Shown here piece by piece: positions 12,053-24,245 of a stretch of 64,000 nt of DNA. The DNA is from Rhytidiadelphus loreus (Eukaryota; Streptophyta; Bryopsida; Hypnales; Hylocomiaceae). The stretch covers positions 46,851,087 to 46,915,086 of the forward strand of contig OX344762.1 of the NCBI GenBank assembly GCA_947034895.1. Direction: 5' to 3'. How positions within the stretch are numbered: position 1 is the first letter of the stretch; each line of letters begins with the position of its first letter. The position numbers and the translations under genes are program-made. The notes under the pieces were generated by a model. The model saw nothing but the letters and a program-made list of their open reading frames with translations. It did not search any database and was not told where the DNA came from.

Positions 12053-15000
12053 TAGCGACTTTGTATAGGTTTGTACAATTCGTGGAAAAATTTGTATGAG
12101 AAATATTTGTATGGGAAATTTGATATAGAAAAATTTGATATGTCAAAATTATTGATTTTAAAATTATATATACATATATATACATAATAAAATTAGATGA
12201 GAAATTAAATGTTATATTCTTTCATACAATATAGGCTATATAATAATGTAGAAGATTGTTTATTTGATTTAATTGCATATTTACTACAATATATCTAATC
12301 ATCATTAAATTTATGAATAAATGTAATACATTTTTTAAAACAATATTTAGCAATGTAAAATTTGATCAATATAATTAATGAATCTTTTTTGGATGATTTA
12401 CATAATAGATTGGTTTGAAATACAAATCACTATATAGAGAGCATATCCATGTCCTATTGGAGAATCGTAGGGGGCATTTTTTACAACTTAGTGGATATCT
12501 AATTACTTAAAAAATCAAATTAGTATATGGAATTAATAGAGAATAATATTTATTATATTTGGTAGGAAATTTAGCAATGAAATATTGTATGTAGCTTCTA
12601 GAAATACTCATTTTGAACCATTGAAGTTTTAGGTGGTTCCACATATCAACCAAAACAATGTAAAATAATGTTATAGATTTGGATTCACAATATAAAGACA
12701 ATAAATTTTAAAAAATTGACAAAAAAACAAATGGAAATTGAATGAAATCTACAACAAAAAATAGATTCAGTACCAAATTCAATTGTTTAGGCAATTTTGC
12801 AAATTAATCAATCCAAATTTTATATTCTATTTAAAATTTCTATTAAAATCAATAAATGATACAGTATAAATCATGAAATAATCAAATCTAAAAAGACATA
12901 TTAGTCAATTGAAATGAATGAAAAAATGGCAATTTTTTTGAGAAATCTATGTTTAATTAATATAAAAATAGTATAAATATTTAGATCTTTAGTCTTTATA
13001 TAAGAACTTCAATATTTTTATTCAAAAAATAATTACATATATTAATTTATTAAAATTAAAAAATTAAATTAAATTAACAAAAACATTGTTCACATTTTAT
13101 CAAAAATATTGAAAATGATTTTGCAAATCCTAATAGTAAAAGTATTATGTAATATAGAAATTGGTCTTACACAAACTAAGAAAAAATTCATTTTTTGTTT
13201 TTGAAACACTTAAAAATTAAAAAAATATGGAATTTTATTAATAAATCAATTAATAATAAAAAATGACAGTAAAAATTATTCTAAATCACTATCAACAATT
13301 AAAAAACATTCTATTCATTTTAATGAACAAATAAATGATGTAAAAAATTTGTGTGTGTTCAGTATTTTAAAGATTATTTTTTTTTAAACTTTCAAGCCAA
13401 TTAACACTTACACTCGTATCAAATCTTTATTACAATGTAATTTTACCTTATAAATAAATGAGTGTAGATCAATTTCTATGACAACCCAAGCGGCAATTCC
13501 AATTAGGTTCGTTCAGGGAAAAACTCAAATTAGCTTAGTGTTTTAATTAGCTAATGTCACTTTGTAGGTAAATTATGTTGTTAATCTTAATGTATTAGGT
13601 TATTTGGTATATTTCATACTCTACTTAGAAATGGAAAAGGAATTCTCTTTCTACTTTCTGTCCAATTATAAATATAAATTTCTAACCACTAAATCTGTCC
13701 TGATCTTCACTCAAAATAAAATGTGGAACTAAGGGTATAAACTAAGGGAACTTGCATCTACAAATTTCATACTTGGAATTCACTAAAATATATTACAAAT
13801 ATATTTATTTGCAACTTGCATCTCTCAAAATATATATTTGAACTTTGAAAATTTGGTTTGATCGAGAACTCATTAATTGCTTTGTACAAATATCATCTCA
13901 ACGTTTAAATCGCTTTAAGCACTAATGTCTCAATTACTTAAAGTAAATGTAACACATACCCTTTCTAGGGATTGAAACAACCAAGGATATTGCTTTAAGC
14001 AAACACATCAACACACATATGCTTTAAGCAATTCTAAAATTTCCCTTAAGGGATGTATAATATGCTTTGCTAAATTATTTTAAAGACTTACAAATCCTTC
14101 CCTTTTCAAAGCTCCTGTCTTTATTTGTTTATGGATCCTTCCATCATTCACCATCCCCAATTGATCTTTCTTTAATGCGAGTTTTCTCTGGATTGTCTTC
14201 AATTGAGTCTTTGCTTTTATGCTCTATCTTAATGTTTTTCTTTTTAGTCTCACATTCTAATTTCACGTAATTCAGTTGATTACAAAATTTACAATGCTTC
14301 ATTTTCACTTTAGCAGATTCTCTATCCATTTTACATCATTTGTATATGTAGACCTAAAAATTTTAGAAAAATAGTTTAGAATGGAAAAAGGGACCAATTA
14401 GGGGCCCTTTAGTGTTTAAAAATAGAAATAAAAACTATTTTAATGTCTAAAATTAGTTCTAAGTGTAAATAGGACTAATAGGTGGATGGATGAAAAAAAT
14501 AAAAATAAAAATAAAAAATTAGAAAAGGGATGAATGGTGTGTGTGACCGACGTCTCACCCCTTCCCAAGAGGTGTGGCACCTCATTTGGTCTACTATAAA
14601 TAGAAAAATAAATAAATAAAATATGGCATTGTAAGACCCAAAATTCTTTATATTTATATATATATTATTCTTTTGCAATTATATTTGTTGTGTTTGTATA
14701 TGTTGTTATGTTTTTGAATATCATTGTTATTGACATTTGGTGGCATTTTGTGCATGTATTTGAGAGAATTGGAGCACTGTGAGTACACTGTGAATATGCG
14801 GTGTCTGATAAGTGAAATTAGAAAGATTTATATAGACTGTGATTGAATTCTTAGTTTGTAAAGTTAGATACTGTGAGTATGAGAATTAACAAGAGTAATT
14901 GAGATACAGAATATGATCAAGGTGACACAATTTCACAAGTTGAGTGTTAAGGAAATTGAGATCAATCATTTGATGGAGTTTGGACGAATTCAGAGCAATT

Positions 15001-15463
15001 CCAAAAGCTAGGAATTGCGGAATTAGGGATTCACAGCGGCAGTCAAGGTCAACCGATTCTCCCCAATTCTACAGAAACGATCACAATTGGAGCGATTGAA
15101 GTACTAGGATGAATCGAATTGAGTAAGCGAGAAAGGATCGGAGACAAAACTCGAAGAATTTGACCATCTGAGCAAGAAATTGAAAACAGGAGAGAGGTCG
15201 CGGACAACAAGTGCGGCAGTATCCAGGTTGAGAATCATTCCCAATCCAACCAATTCAAGGCTGGTATACTTTCAATCCACCAAGCAAGGAGAGATCGAAT
15301 AAAAAATTCGTGAAATTTGACAAATTTGAGTAAATTTTGAAAGTTTGCGGCATTACAGCGCCTATCTACGCATCCTTCGAATCTCGCCATCATTGTCAAA
15401 TTTCTCGGTGCCAGTTCTCAAGCGCACTTGGGATCGTGAAGTGAGAGTGATTCCACCCAAAGT
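12053..15463. other. AT-rich gene-free stretch
   Basis: Extremely AT-rich to about 13.5 kb, then mixed. Short open stretches near 14.1 and 14.5 kb look fortuitous. From 14.7 kb composition shifts toward purine-rich DNA with repeated CTGTGAGTA and CTGTGAATA words (14.78-14.88 kb). No gene, RNA or complete transposon was recognised. Confidence 0.5.
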
Positions 15464-15775
15464 TTGGAAAATCAATTAAAAATTTCCCCCCGTCGGTGCA
15501 GATTCGGCGGAGGAGTGAGCGGCGCAGTGAGGCGCATGTATGGCCGACAGACAAGCACAGCGTTTCCTCCCGATGAGGATACCCGCCCTGTTCCCAATCT
15601 ATCCGACCCAGCTCCTCGAGGTTTGATACCCCTTCGGGTTGAGACCCGTGAGGAAGCCAATGCGGGTATAGGCCAGGTAAGGGTCTTGGTGGTTCAGGAT
15701 ACGGATATTGGGACAGTCAGGGTATCTACTAGGGTATTGCACGGCCATAGGGTAGTGACGGATAAAACAAATTAA
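15464..15775 (+). other. GC-rich open stretch, doubtful 103-aa ORF
   Basis: An open frame of 103 codons sits in a GC-rich island within AT-rich DNA. The protein is rich in Arg, Val, Thr and Pro, and no domain is recognised. The DNA is enriched in GGGTA and TACCC words. The opposite strand is open too, which points to repeat-like composition rather than a gene. It may be the internal non-coding part of a retroelement. Confidence 0.25.
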
Positions 15776-16030
15776 AATAAGGCTCAAATTTTTTGAACAG
15801 TTGTTTCCTTAGTTTGGATATAGGTCCTAACATAGGTTTGGAGTGTCAATTTGAAATTGCATATGCATGTTGTAAATGGGAGTTTTGTGTGTTGTAGGTA
15901 GAGCATACTAATTTGCACGTGGTTGGCCATATTGTCCTTGGTTGTGGATGTGCGGACTTATTGTGAGTTATTCTAAACGCAAAATCTTATTCTTTTGTTA
16001 AATACTATTACTTATAATTATATAGTCTAT

Positions 16031-16411
16031 AAGTCTTGCATTGCACATGCATTCATCACAAGTCAGTCCACATTGACCTATTGTCCCAGAACTATTGTCA
16101 CGAGCCAGTAATACACTAGACAGGACTGTGACTTCATACATCCGTCAATAGCATGTATTAATGGACAGCTTGAGTGATACCTTGGATATTAGTGGGAATA
16201 AGAGTGAAAACCCCGTTATTGTTTGTTGTTTATAAATTTGAAATAGTACATATACATACTTATCCATATTCTAAGTACATGTGACTTTAGTTACAAAAAA
16301 AACCCTGTTAGACTACTTGACCATTCCCTAGACTAAAGAACCCCTATACTATAGTCTTGGATTTTTGCAAGTTAGGCAAAAATCTAGACTACAGTATACC
16401 AATTATATTAA
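16031..16411 (+). repeat. Divergent direct repeat, copy 1
   Basis: Shares ordered blocks with 23905-24243. These are GAGCCA...ACACTAGACA with GACTGT and CATACAT, then a CTTAGTCACAG or CTTTAGTTACA block, then GAC[TT]A[TC]TTGACC with CCTTAGG or CCTAGAC, then TTGGATTTT...AGGCAAAA. It also contains two GWC-N5-GWC motifs (16075, 16311). The copies are strongly diverged. They could be the ends of an old element, for example LTRs. Confidence 0.45.
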
Positions 16412-18211
16412 CTCTATAGTCAAAGCAATTGATTTCTCTCAATATGACACTGCTACCACAATAGAAATTCTTTCAACTTGCACTATAGATATAGCAATTC
16501 CACACTCCAATGCCATATATAATTTCTAAATAAAAAAATTTAAATACACATTCAAACATTCAATCATATACTCATGTCTTCAATTGGAATATAATTTATT
16601 TAACATATGAATAATTATTCAATATTTAGAATGTACATCAATTGTTTGTGATTGTTCAATGATTTCTATTTGCTGGAAATATAAACTCATGTTCCAATTC
16701 AAAATAAATCTCAATCCCTAATTTTGTTTCAAACATATATGTCTTTTTGTGATACAAAGATATTCCAATCTTTTAAATGAAAATAATTACCAATCACTGG
16801 AATTATTAAATTTCAAAATAAAATCCAATCTCTGGATCACTCAATTCTAAACTGAACCCTGGATTACAAATAATTTCCAATCACTAGAATTATTAAGTCA
16901 ATCACTAACTTAATATCTACTCTTCTTTACTTCGAATCTCACTTTAGGCATTGACACAAAAAATTCTCTTAAGAGATAAAATATTAGCAATAGACAAAAT
17001 CTATTCAAAATCTAATCAAATTCTCTTAAAGAGATTCTTCTTTTTAAGATGCTCAAGGCAAAGAATACTTATTCATCACTTAAGTGATTATTAAATTATT
17101 CAATTTAATTGATTTGACATTCATAAAATACTCAAAGTAAAATATCATCAAAATTCAACTTCATACTTAAGCAATAATCACTATCACTTAAGTGAATAAA
17201 ATAACTAAGAATGACACTTATGAATTTATAAAATAATACAACAACGGAAAGCATAAAAACACAACCTCACGTCCCCATAAGCAATAAAAAATTAAGGAGA
17301 GAGAATAATGAGAGAAGAGAAGACTATATATCACAATCTTTCTTCAAATACCCCTTCTAATCTCTAAATACCCCCCCCCCCCCCCCGTCAAAGTCCACAA
17401 CCACTCAAGCCAAAAAGTCTTTTCACATTTTAACTTCCAATATCACCACATTCATACTTGATTACTCAAAACTTTAAACATCTAATCCATTTCACACTCA
17501 AAAAACAAAATTTATCTAGAAAATAAAATTATCCTAATTACAATGAATCATTGAATGTTTGTAATCAATATCTAAATTTTTTTTTTTAAATCCTAGAATA
17601 TTTTGTACATAACAATACATATAGGAATTTTATTATAATTGTTTTAGAAAAAAAAATCTTTTATTACAACAAACTTTTTTTATCTAATATTGGTCTATCT
17701 GTTGCATCTAGTAAAGAATACCATCCTAAAAATATCTTTGAATATAAACATAGTGAAAGAACTTAGTTTTTCAACATTTTGGTTGATCATCCTTGATATG
17801 AAAAAATATAAAGAAATTGCTCTTATCATAAAATACCAAAATTATAGAATATACGGCCTAAAAGTCATGATTTTACTACAAATATTGAAAACATTTTTTT
17901 GAAAAGTGACATAAAATTTACAATAACACATGGTTGAATTTTTTTCACTAATTTTTTAGTAACAATTTACAATCAACTAATGTGAATAGTTCTAACACTT
18001 GCCACCTAAAATGAAATCATCTTTATCAATTTTCTCACTATTTACTTTTGTCTAAATATTTTTGTTTAATTTTCCCTCTATCTACTATCAATAAATTAAT
18101 ATTGTTGTTTACCTAGGACAGAGCCTCACGGTCACACCGTTCTTGTTTTTGATATACATTTTGTTCTCTTATTTGGATACTTCAAGCATGAGCTAGAGGC
18201 AAAAGGGGAAA
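16412..18211. other. AT-rich gene-free stretch
   Basis: Contains several CCAATCACTGG-like words at 16.79-16.90 kb and a C-homopolymer at 17371-17386. A short open stretch at 17690-17902 is AT-rich with no recognisable domain. Confidence 0.45.
17371..17386 (+). repeat. Poly-C tract, 16 bases
   Basis: Sixteen consecutive C residues in otherwise AT-rich DNA. A second run of 13 C lies at 36127-36139. Their lengths are likely to be unstable and prone to sequencing error. Confidence 0.9.
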
Positions 18212-18273
18212 TTGAAAAAGGGGATTTACCTACATTTCTCTCAAATTTTCTCGACCGTAGTTCCGCGGATTGT

Positions 18274-19969
18274 ATGTACATGCCAAACCAACTACGGACA
18301 TTCACCACGATTCACCTTAGTGGTAGCGGATGGTACATTGATTGTCCCATTTCCTACACACATCTATCAGAGGTACAAATGCAACTATCTTTGGAGGGAC
18401 TTGGGACTATTGACATGGATGTGGACAAGTTTGCAGGGCTTAGTGATAAGCAAAGAGAGAGGGCCATTGAAAGGAAGGATAAAAATGATAGGAAGAAAGC
18501 AGCTCGACTCCAAGTTGCTCTAGAAAACAAAGAGAAAAAGGAGGCAGAGCGTGTGGCCAAGTTGGTAGAGAAGGAAAAGGAAAAGACGAAGGAAGAGAAG
18601 GCCAAGGCGAAAGGGAAGAAAACCCCCGATGATGGAGACATCATTCCGGCATCATTAATGGTGGATCAAAACTCATAGATGGAAGGTGGAGTTCACATTG
18701 GGATGAAGAGGAAGGCCGTGTTGCCGAAATTCACAGAAGATATTGTGATATAAGGAATACAAGTAATTGACATTGGTGACGATGACTACATGACCTCAGA
18801 GGAGTTGGTGCTCAACATCTCCATTGAAGAGGTTGTCAACAATGGAAAAAGGAGGGCTCCAATTGCTACATCAAAGTTATGGATTTTCTGAAAAAAGTGA
18901 AATACATATTTTTTTAATCAGAAGTTTGATTTTATTAGTACTTAGTTATACCTTCCTCCTGAGAATGACTTATCACCTAACAATTTGTATTTGTAGATGG
19001 TGGTAGGGAAGGCTAGGGTGTATGATGGAGTCATCAATTGGTGGCCGGGATTCGACCTCATGCTCTTTGAATGCCAGGAGAATTTGCTAGTGTCGGGGGT
19101 GTTAGTTCCAAAGACTCACGTGGCTTATTGGAACTTTGACTCAGAGTACAACATGATCAATGAAGCATTTTTCTTTGCAGAAAAACATTTGCAGGACCAT
19201 GGCTGCATTATAGTGTTCCATTCATGGAGCATGGACGCTAAAAGCACCATTGCAGGACTATGTGAAGGGTACCCCATAGCACTTGGTGAAGAAGAAAGAG
19301 TGGATAGGCATGAATTGAGTGCATTTGATATTGGCCATAGACAAAATGAGCACGGTATTAATTTTTTAAACCTTGATAATGTAGTGTACTAGTGTGTACT
19401 TCTCATTTTATATTTTTATTCAATTTTTCAATGTATAAATTGTTTTTGTGTTTACAAACTTTGAAGGTTTAGCATCTCACTCTTCGTGAAAGACCTTGGA
19501 GAGAGAAGAAAATCCAAGTTCTTTTTAAAATGCTCACCAGCAATGTTGAAGGCCAAAGTTGATCTCAGGCGTGATGACTTGTTGATGAACTACACCACCA
19601 AGAATTCCATGTTGATGAACGACATGGATCAAATGCCATGGCAAAGACCTCGAGAGAAGGATACCCGTTTATTACGACACATCATTGAAGGAACCACTGA
19701 CAAAGGAGATGTGGTTCTTGACTGCACAGCATCCATAGGTGAGTTTTGATTTGAATATGTATATATTCCATCTCTATGCCGTAAACAAAATCATTGAGGT
19801 AGTGATTTATTTTTTATTTTTTTTAGGAGCCTCTATTATGGCATGTCAGACAACAGGGCGCCACATTGTGGCATTGGAGGTAGATAAGAGAATTTTTGCA
19901 AGCATCTTTTACTCCATGAAGAAGACCGCAATGACTATAAAAGTGCAGAAGTTCGTTTGGCGAGATTGA
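18274..19969 (+). pseudogene. Broken gene with N6/N4 DNA methyltransferase signature
   Basis: Four pieces in order: 18274-18891, 18997-19354 (open to 19392), about 19467-19738, and 19827-19969. The first carries an extremely charged Lys/Glu-rich helix (codons about 65-120) and in-frame stops TAG 18676 and TAA 18751. The last two join through a clean intron (GT 19739, AG 19826) to give VVLDCTASIGASIMAC, then GRHIVALEVDKRIF. That matches the SAM-binding motif I of beta-class N6-adenine/N4-cytosine methyltransferases (usual form LDPFAGSGTT...GR.IG.E.D). A PREKDTRLLRHII helix precedes it, as in that class. The second piece resembles the preceding region (AYWNFDSEY, then a hydrophobic GCIIVF strand), but I see no DPPY/DPPW catalytic motif. 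The first glycine of motif I is Ser. The junction near 19354/19467 is out of frame. No function is expected from this copy. Confidence 0.5.
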
Positions 19970-20658
19970 CCTAGTAAGTAAATTTTTGTGTTTTTGAATT
20001 ATTGGTTTGCATGGTACTTGTCGTACCTTTAAATTTTCAATTTTCAATCCATTTGACTCTTGTAGTGTAAAAAGAGTAAATAGAATGAGTCATTTCCCTT
20101 TGTAAGTCCAATAGCCTTGTAGATTTCACATAAGAATGGAAATGTTGGAATTTGAGATTTAGAAAGATTCAATAAGACAAGATATGTAAAAAGTCAAATA
20201 GCCCTAGTAGCTTTCGGTGAAGAGTTGTCTTCACCAAATTTTGGAACTATAAGTCCAAAGGTCCATTTGCTTACATTTTCAATGCATACAATTGTATGAC
20301 TCAATGTGCTCTTGATGCACTTAATTGAAAATATAATTTTCAACTTCTAATTGTTTGTATGCTTTGTGTTGGATTTGTGTTTGGTCTAGTTGACTGTTGT
20401 GCGAGACTATGCACTGGTGAGTGTATGTCGATTTGCTATGAGGGACAGCTTGGAAATTGTGATAAATTGTTGGCTAATTGATTGAGTGTTGTAATCCAGA
20501 ATTAAGTGAATGAATTATTATCTAATTGATTGGATTTAAGTGTGTCTATATACTCGTTTGAAAACTGAATTTGGCTCAATCAAATCTATCTAATTGTGTA
20601 AGCAATCGCCGTGAGCGAGTTACTGTGGTCAATTAGCTCTGTTTGAATTTATTGCAGG

Positions 20659-22200
20659 TACTACAACAATGGCAGTGTTTTAGGGCTGTAAAAATATGAC
20701 TGAGGATGACTGGCGACTACTTGCAATCATATTTCTTACTTTTTGTTTTCTCTTTTTGTTTCTTGTTTCTTTTTGTTGCATCTTAACTCTTTTTTGTTGT
20801 TACTTGTTACCTCTTAGTAGTTGCTCTTTATTGTTTATTGTGCATTTTAACTTGTATTTGTTGTTATCTTTTAGCACTTGTTGCCTTTTTTCTTCTTGTT
20901 CCTTGCATCACCATTGTTTTTCTTCTTACCCTAAATTTATATTACATATTTTCTATTGTTGTAAACTTTTGAAGATTAAGCTTTGTTGTATGTTCATTCA
21001 AAATTAACCTCCTATTTCTTTAATTGTATATGCAAGCACCAAAATTGGAACAAAGTCATTGGAGGCTACTTTCAACTCACTTCATATTATTGTAAGAAAT
21101 ATAGTCTCTATTGACGTGTAAATAATTCATTGTGATACACATATTTTGTATTTGTGACTAATAAATTATAAATGTCATTGAAAAGAGTCACATTCCTTCT
21201 TATATATTCCCTCTCCAATATAATTGTTTCTTGTATATCTTTAAAATCATATGTATTTGTTTTTAACTACATGAAATCTTTTATTCAATTGTTAAATCAT
21301 TTTAATGTACATTACAATGTGTCAAATCCATTTAAAATGTATGAAAAACATGATTGTAGTTTGTAATTGAAGCTATTTTAAATCTCAATCACCTCAATCA
21401 CAAATAGCACACACAAATCTATGAAATATGATTGTTAATCATCTGGAATATCACTTGCTTGAGTTATATTTCATAATATATATTGGCCCAAATATGACTA
21501 TCTATAGTCATATAATGCTCATAGTTATATACACCAAAATATGACTATGCTTCCCAAAACATGATTGCAATCAATCATAAAATTACCAATGACATCTACG
21601 TGAACTACCATGCCAACTGAGAATATGACTTATGAAAGTCATATTCCACATCGTTAAAAAATGTAACTCAAGAGAGTCATATTCCAACATTAGCTAAAAT
21701 TATGACTCACTTAAGTCATATTCTACATCAACAAAAAATATAATTCACCGTAGTCATATTCCACATCAACAAAAAATATGACTCACCGCAGTCATATTCC
21801 ACATGACCACATCAACACAAAATATGACTCACTATAATCATATTTTATAATAACGAAAAATATGACTTACCGCAATCATATTCCACGTCATCAAAAAATA
21901 TGACTCAACGTAGTCATATTCCACGTAGGATTTTTTCATTTATCCGGGCAGCTTAAGAAAAAGTCAAAGATAGTCAAAATATACGCCTTGTTGGCATACT
22001 ATGGCTAATTATGGCTATTTATACCCCTCAACTTATATGATTGCCAATATGACTGATGTTTGAAGCGATTGCTTCTAAACGACTACAGTTAGTCATATTC
22101 CGAGTCATCTATAGTGATTTCTGTGTGAGTCATATTTTTTGATTTTACGATTCACTGCAGTCATATTTTGCAATCATAAAACACTGCTTTTGTTGTAGTG
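20659..22200 (+). mobile_element. Non-autonomous CACTA (En/Spm-type) element
   Basis: The left end reads (T)ACTACAACAATGGCAGTG and the right end, in reverse complement, CACTACAACAAAAGCAGTG. The inverted match continues through GTTTTA. The first base on the left is T instead of C. Flanking triplets are AGG and AAG, a near-match to the 3-bp target duplication typical of CACTA elements. No transposase is encoded in 1.54 kb. An internal T-rich open stretch at 20696-21007 is low complexity. The right side carries the palindromic array listed separately, as expected for CACTA subterminal repeats bound by the transposase. Confidence 0.75.
21475..22170 (+). repeat. Subterminal array of AATATGACT palindromes
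   Basis: Units of about 38 bp contain ATATGACT, six bases, then AGTCATAT, each able to form a short hairpin. Units are joined by CATCAACAAAAA linkers. The dense part is 21620-21930, with about eight units. Looser copies lie on both sides. This is the likely transposase-binding region of the CACTA element. Confidence 0.8.
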
Positions 22201-23904
22201 AAGGTTGTTGAAGTCACGGACTTATAGTGTAGTCTAATTGATTGGTGATTAAAATCAAGCAGGGATTGAATGTCTAATTGATCAAGGGACTAGACTAGAT
22301 TAAGGTTCATACTTCAGGCCATGTCTAATAGTTGAGAAGTTCGGTTGTGTGAGATTTGGTCAAGTGGACGGGAAGAGATGAAGAATGTGGGATGTGATTA
22401 AAATAGCTGGTGGATATGTCATGTGTAGATAGATGGTCCATTTGACTATATGAAAATTATTAAGTTGCTCAGGGCAATGAGGATTGATGGTGAGGTTTAT
22501 AAACAGCTAGTGTTGTCAACTTGCTCATAAGAGAATTCTCGCATGTGTTTAAGTTCTTAAGTCTAATAGATGAGTGTGCCCTGGAGTTGCTGTGAATTTA
22601 TTGGAGCAGTGGCGGTCGAATCGACCAGGCCAAGCATCAACGGCAAGAAGATAAGTAATTCTAGTTGACTTGCGCAGGTATGATGAATAATTAGTGGGGT
22701 CCAATTTCCTTGATGTGTGATTGTGGCTCAGCATGTAAATCTTTGAGGTTAAAAAGATCTAATTGTATCTCCCAAAGAGTCGTTAAGAATCAAAGTGCAA
22801 GTATTGTAGTCAAATTGACAAACCAAGTCTACTTGATGCTTATGTTGTTTGTCAACTTAACCTGTGAGTAAAGACATAGTGATGAATTAAAATGTTTAAT
22901 TGCGTATTAGTTGAGTATGAGCTAAGGCTAATTAACGATATTATTGTAAATTCTTGAGTTGATTGTGTTATGGCCAATTGACCAGTATATGAGTTATATT
23001 AGTGTGTGAATGTTAATTTACATTGAATCATATGCTCATGATAAAATGAATAAGGTCTAGTTGGCAATGCTGATAATAAAACAAGGATTTGTAAGTATAA
23101 AAGATTATATGTATGCAATGCTCATGTGTCAAAATTGATATGATAAATGTGAGTGTCCGTGATAATTCACAGAAATAACCAAGGTCTAATGGTTGAGCAT
23201 AGTTGATTGTGGTAACTAGTCCATTTGACATTTAATTTGAGAGAAGCCGTGAAGACGGATTTGGTTTAATCAAAAAGACAACATAGTTCCTTGTTGGAAT
23301 GGTTGTAGTCTAATTGCAATAGAAGAAGCAAGAAAAAGATAATTGACCACATTAAACTATAAGTTAAGATAAGTCTATTAGAATGACATTGGAATTCAAA
23401 GTTAGAAATGGCAAATAGAATCTAAAACCCTCCTACAGAATCTCGAGCCATAAGATTTGTCTTGTTACTAGGATATATGTCAAATTGTGAAGCCAACCAT
23501 TTTTGGTCAAGTAGACAAACAGTGGTCGAAGGTTGGTGGCAAGTCGACTGCTTCACTACGACTAGACTGCCACGGTCTTAGGTCTATTAGCCTATGTCTT
23601 GACTGTGTTTTGGTTGTGTGTCTATTTGACTAAACAAGTAATACAAAGAAAGATAAAATTGCCCATTGGAAAAGCTAAAGCTAAAGGGAAAAGCTTGAAG
23701 ACAAAAACATGAATTAACTAAGAAAGAAACCATTCTTTTCTAGTGTTAATTATATGAATAATTTGAGATAAAAATATTAATTTTTTGAATTATAAAATAA
23801 ATTGTAAATTGATATATTAAATTAAGGGAATTGAAAAAGTAATTCCTTTAATATAATGAAAATTGTCTAATTAGGAATATGTTTACTTATATATTACTAT
23901 TAAG

Positions 23905-24243
23905 TGGTTAGAGCATGCATAAAGCAACTTGACCATACCCTGTGAATTGACCAAGATATTTGACATGAGCCACACACTAGACATGACTGTAACGCCATAC
24001 ATATGTGTCTATAATATAGCATTGGTATTTGGACTGTGAAAATTGACCTTAGGTGCATTTCTCGGGTTTATTTTGGAAAACAAAACATAAAACGACATAG
24101 ATAAGTATCTACAATACAAAACGGGTAACCTTAGTCACAGAACACTAGACTTATTGACCTTTCCTTAGGAAATTAACTCTTAGATCCCTTGTTTTTGGAT
24201 TTTGTTGAATAGGCAAAATTTACAATACAGTACTTGTAAGGTT
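23905..24243 (+). repeat. Divergent direct repeat, copy 2
   Basis: Partner of 16031-16411, about 7.9 kb away in the same orientation. The two copies bracket the methyltransferase-like pseudogene and the CACTA insertion. The shared blocks are described under copy 1. Confidence 0.45.
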
Positions 24244-24245
24244 TC

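Larger units (their letters stand above)
20050..24200. repeat. Second field of GWC-N5-GWC-like motifs
   Basis: Exact copies start at 22436, 22809, 23219, 23506, 23620 and 24148. Many one-base variants occur (GTCCAATAGCC, GTCTAATTGAT, GTCTAATAGAT, GGCTAATTGAT), including on the left flank at 20.05-20.64 kb. The motifs are absent from the CACTA element at 20659-22200, so that element inserted into an older motif-rich stretch. No protein-coding gene is seen between 22.2 and 24.2 kb. Confidence 0.55.

Noticed and set aside
11861..12185. Open frames on both strands through the 9-bp repeat
   Set aside because: A 9-bp unit keeps frames open by periodicity. The peptides are simple repeats.
20696..21007. 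103-codon frame inside the CACTA element
   Set aside because: It is T-rich low complexity (Leu, Phe, Cys, Ser) with no transposase motif.
21475..22170. CRISPR-like array of repeats and spacers
   Set aside because: The units are palindromic, the linkers are near-identical rather than unique spacers, and the array lies inside a CACTA transposon in a plant genome.
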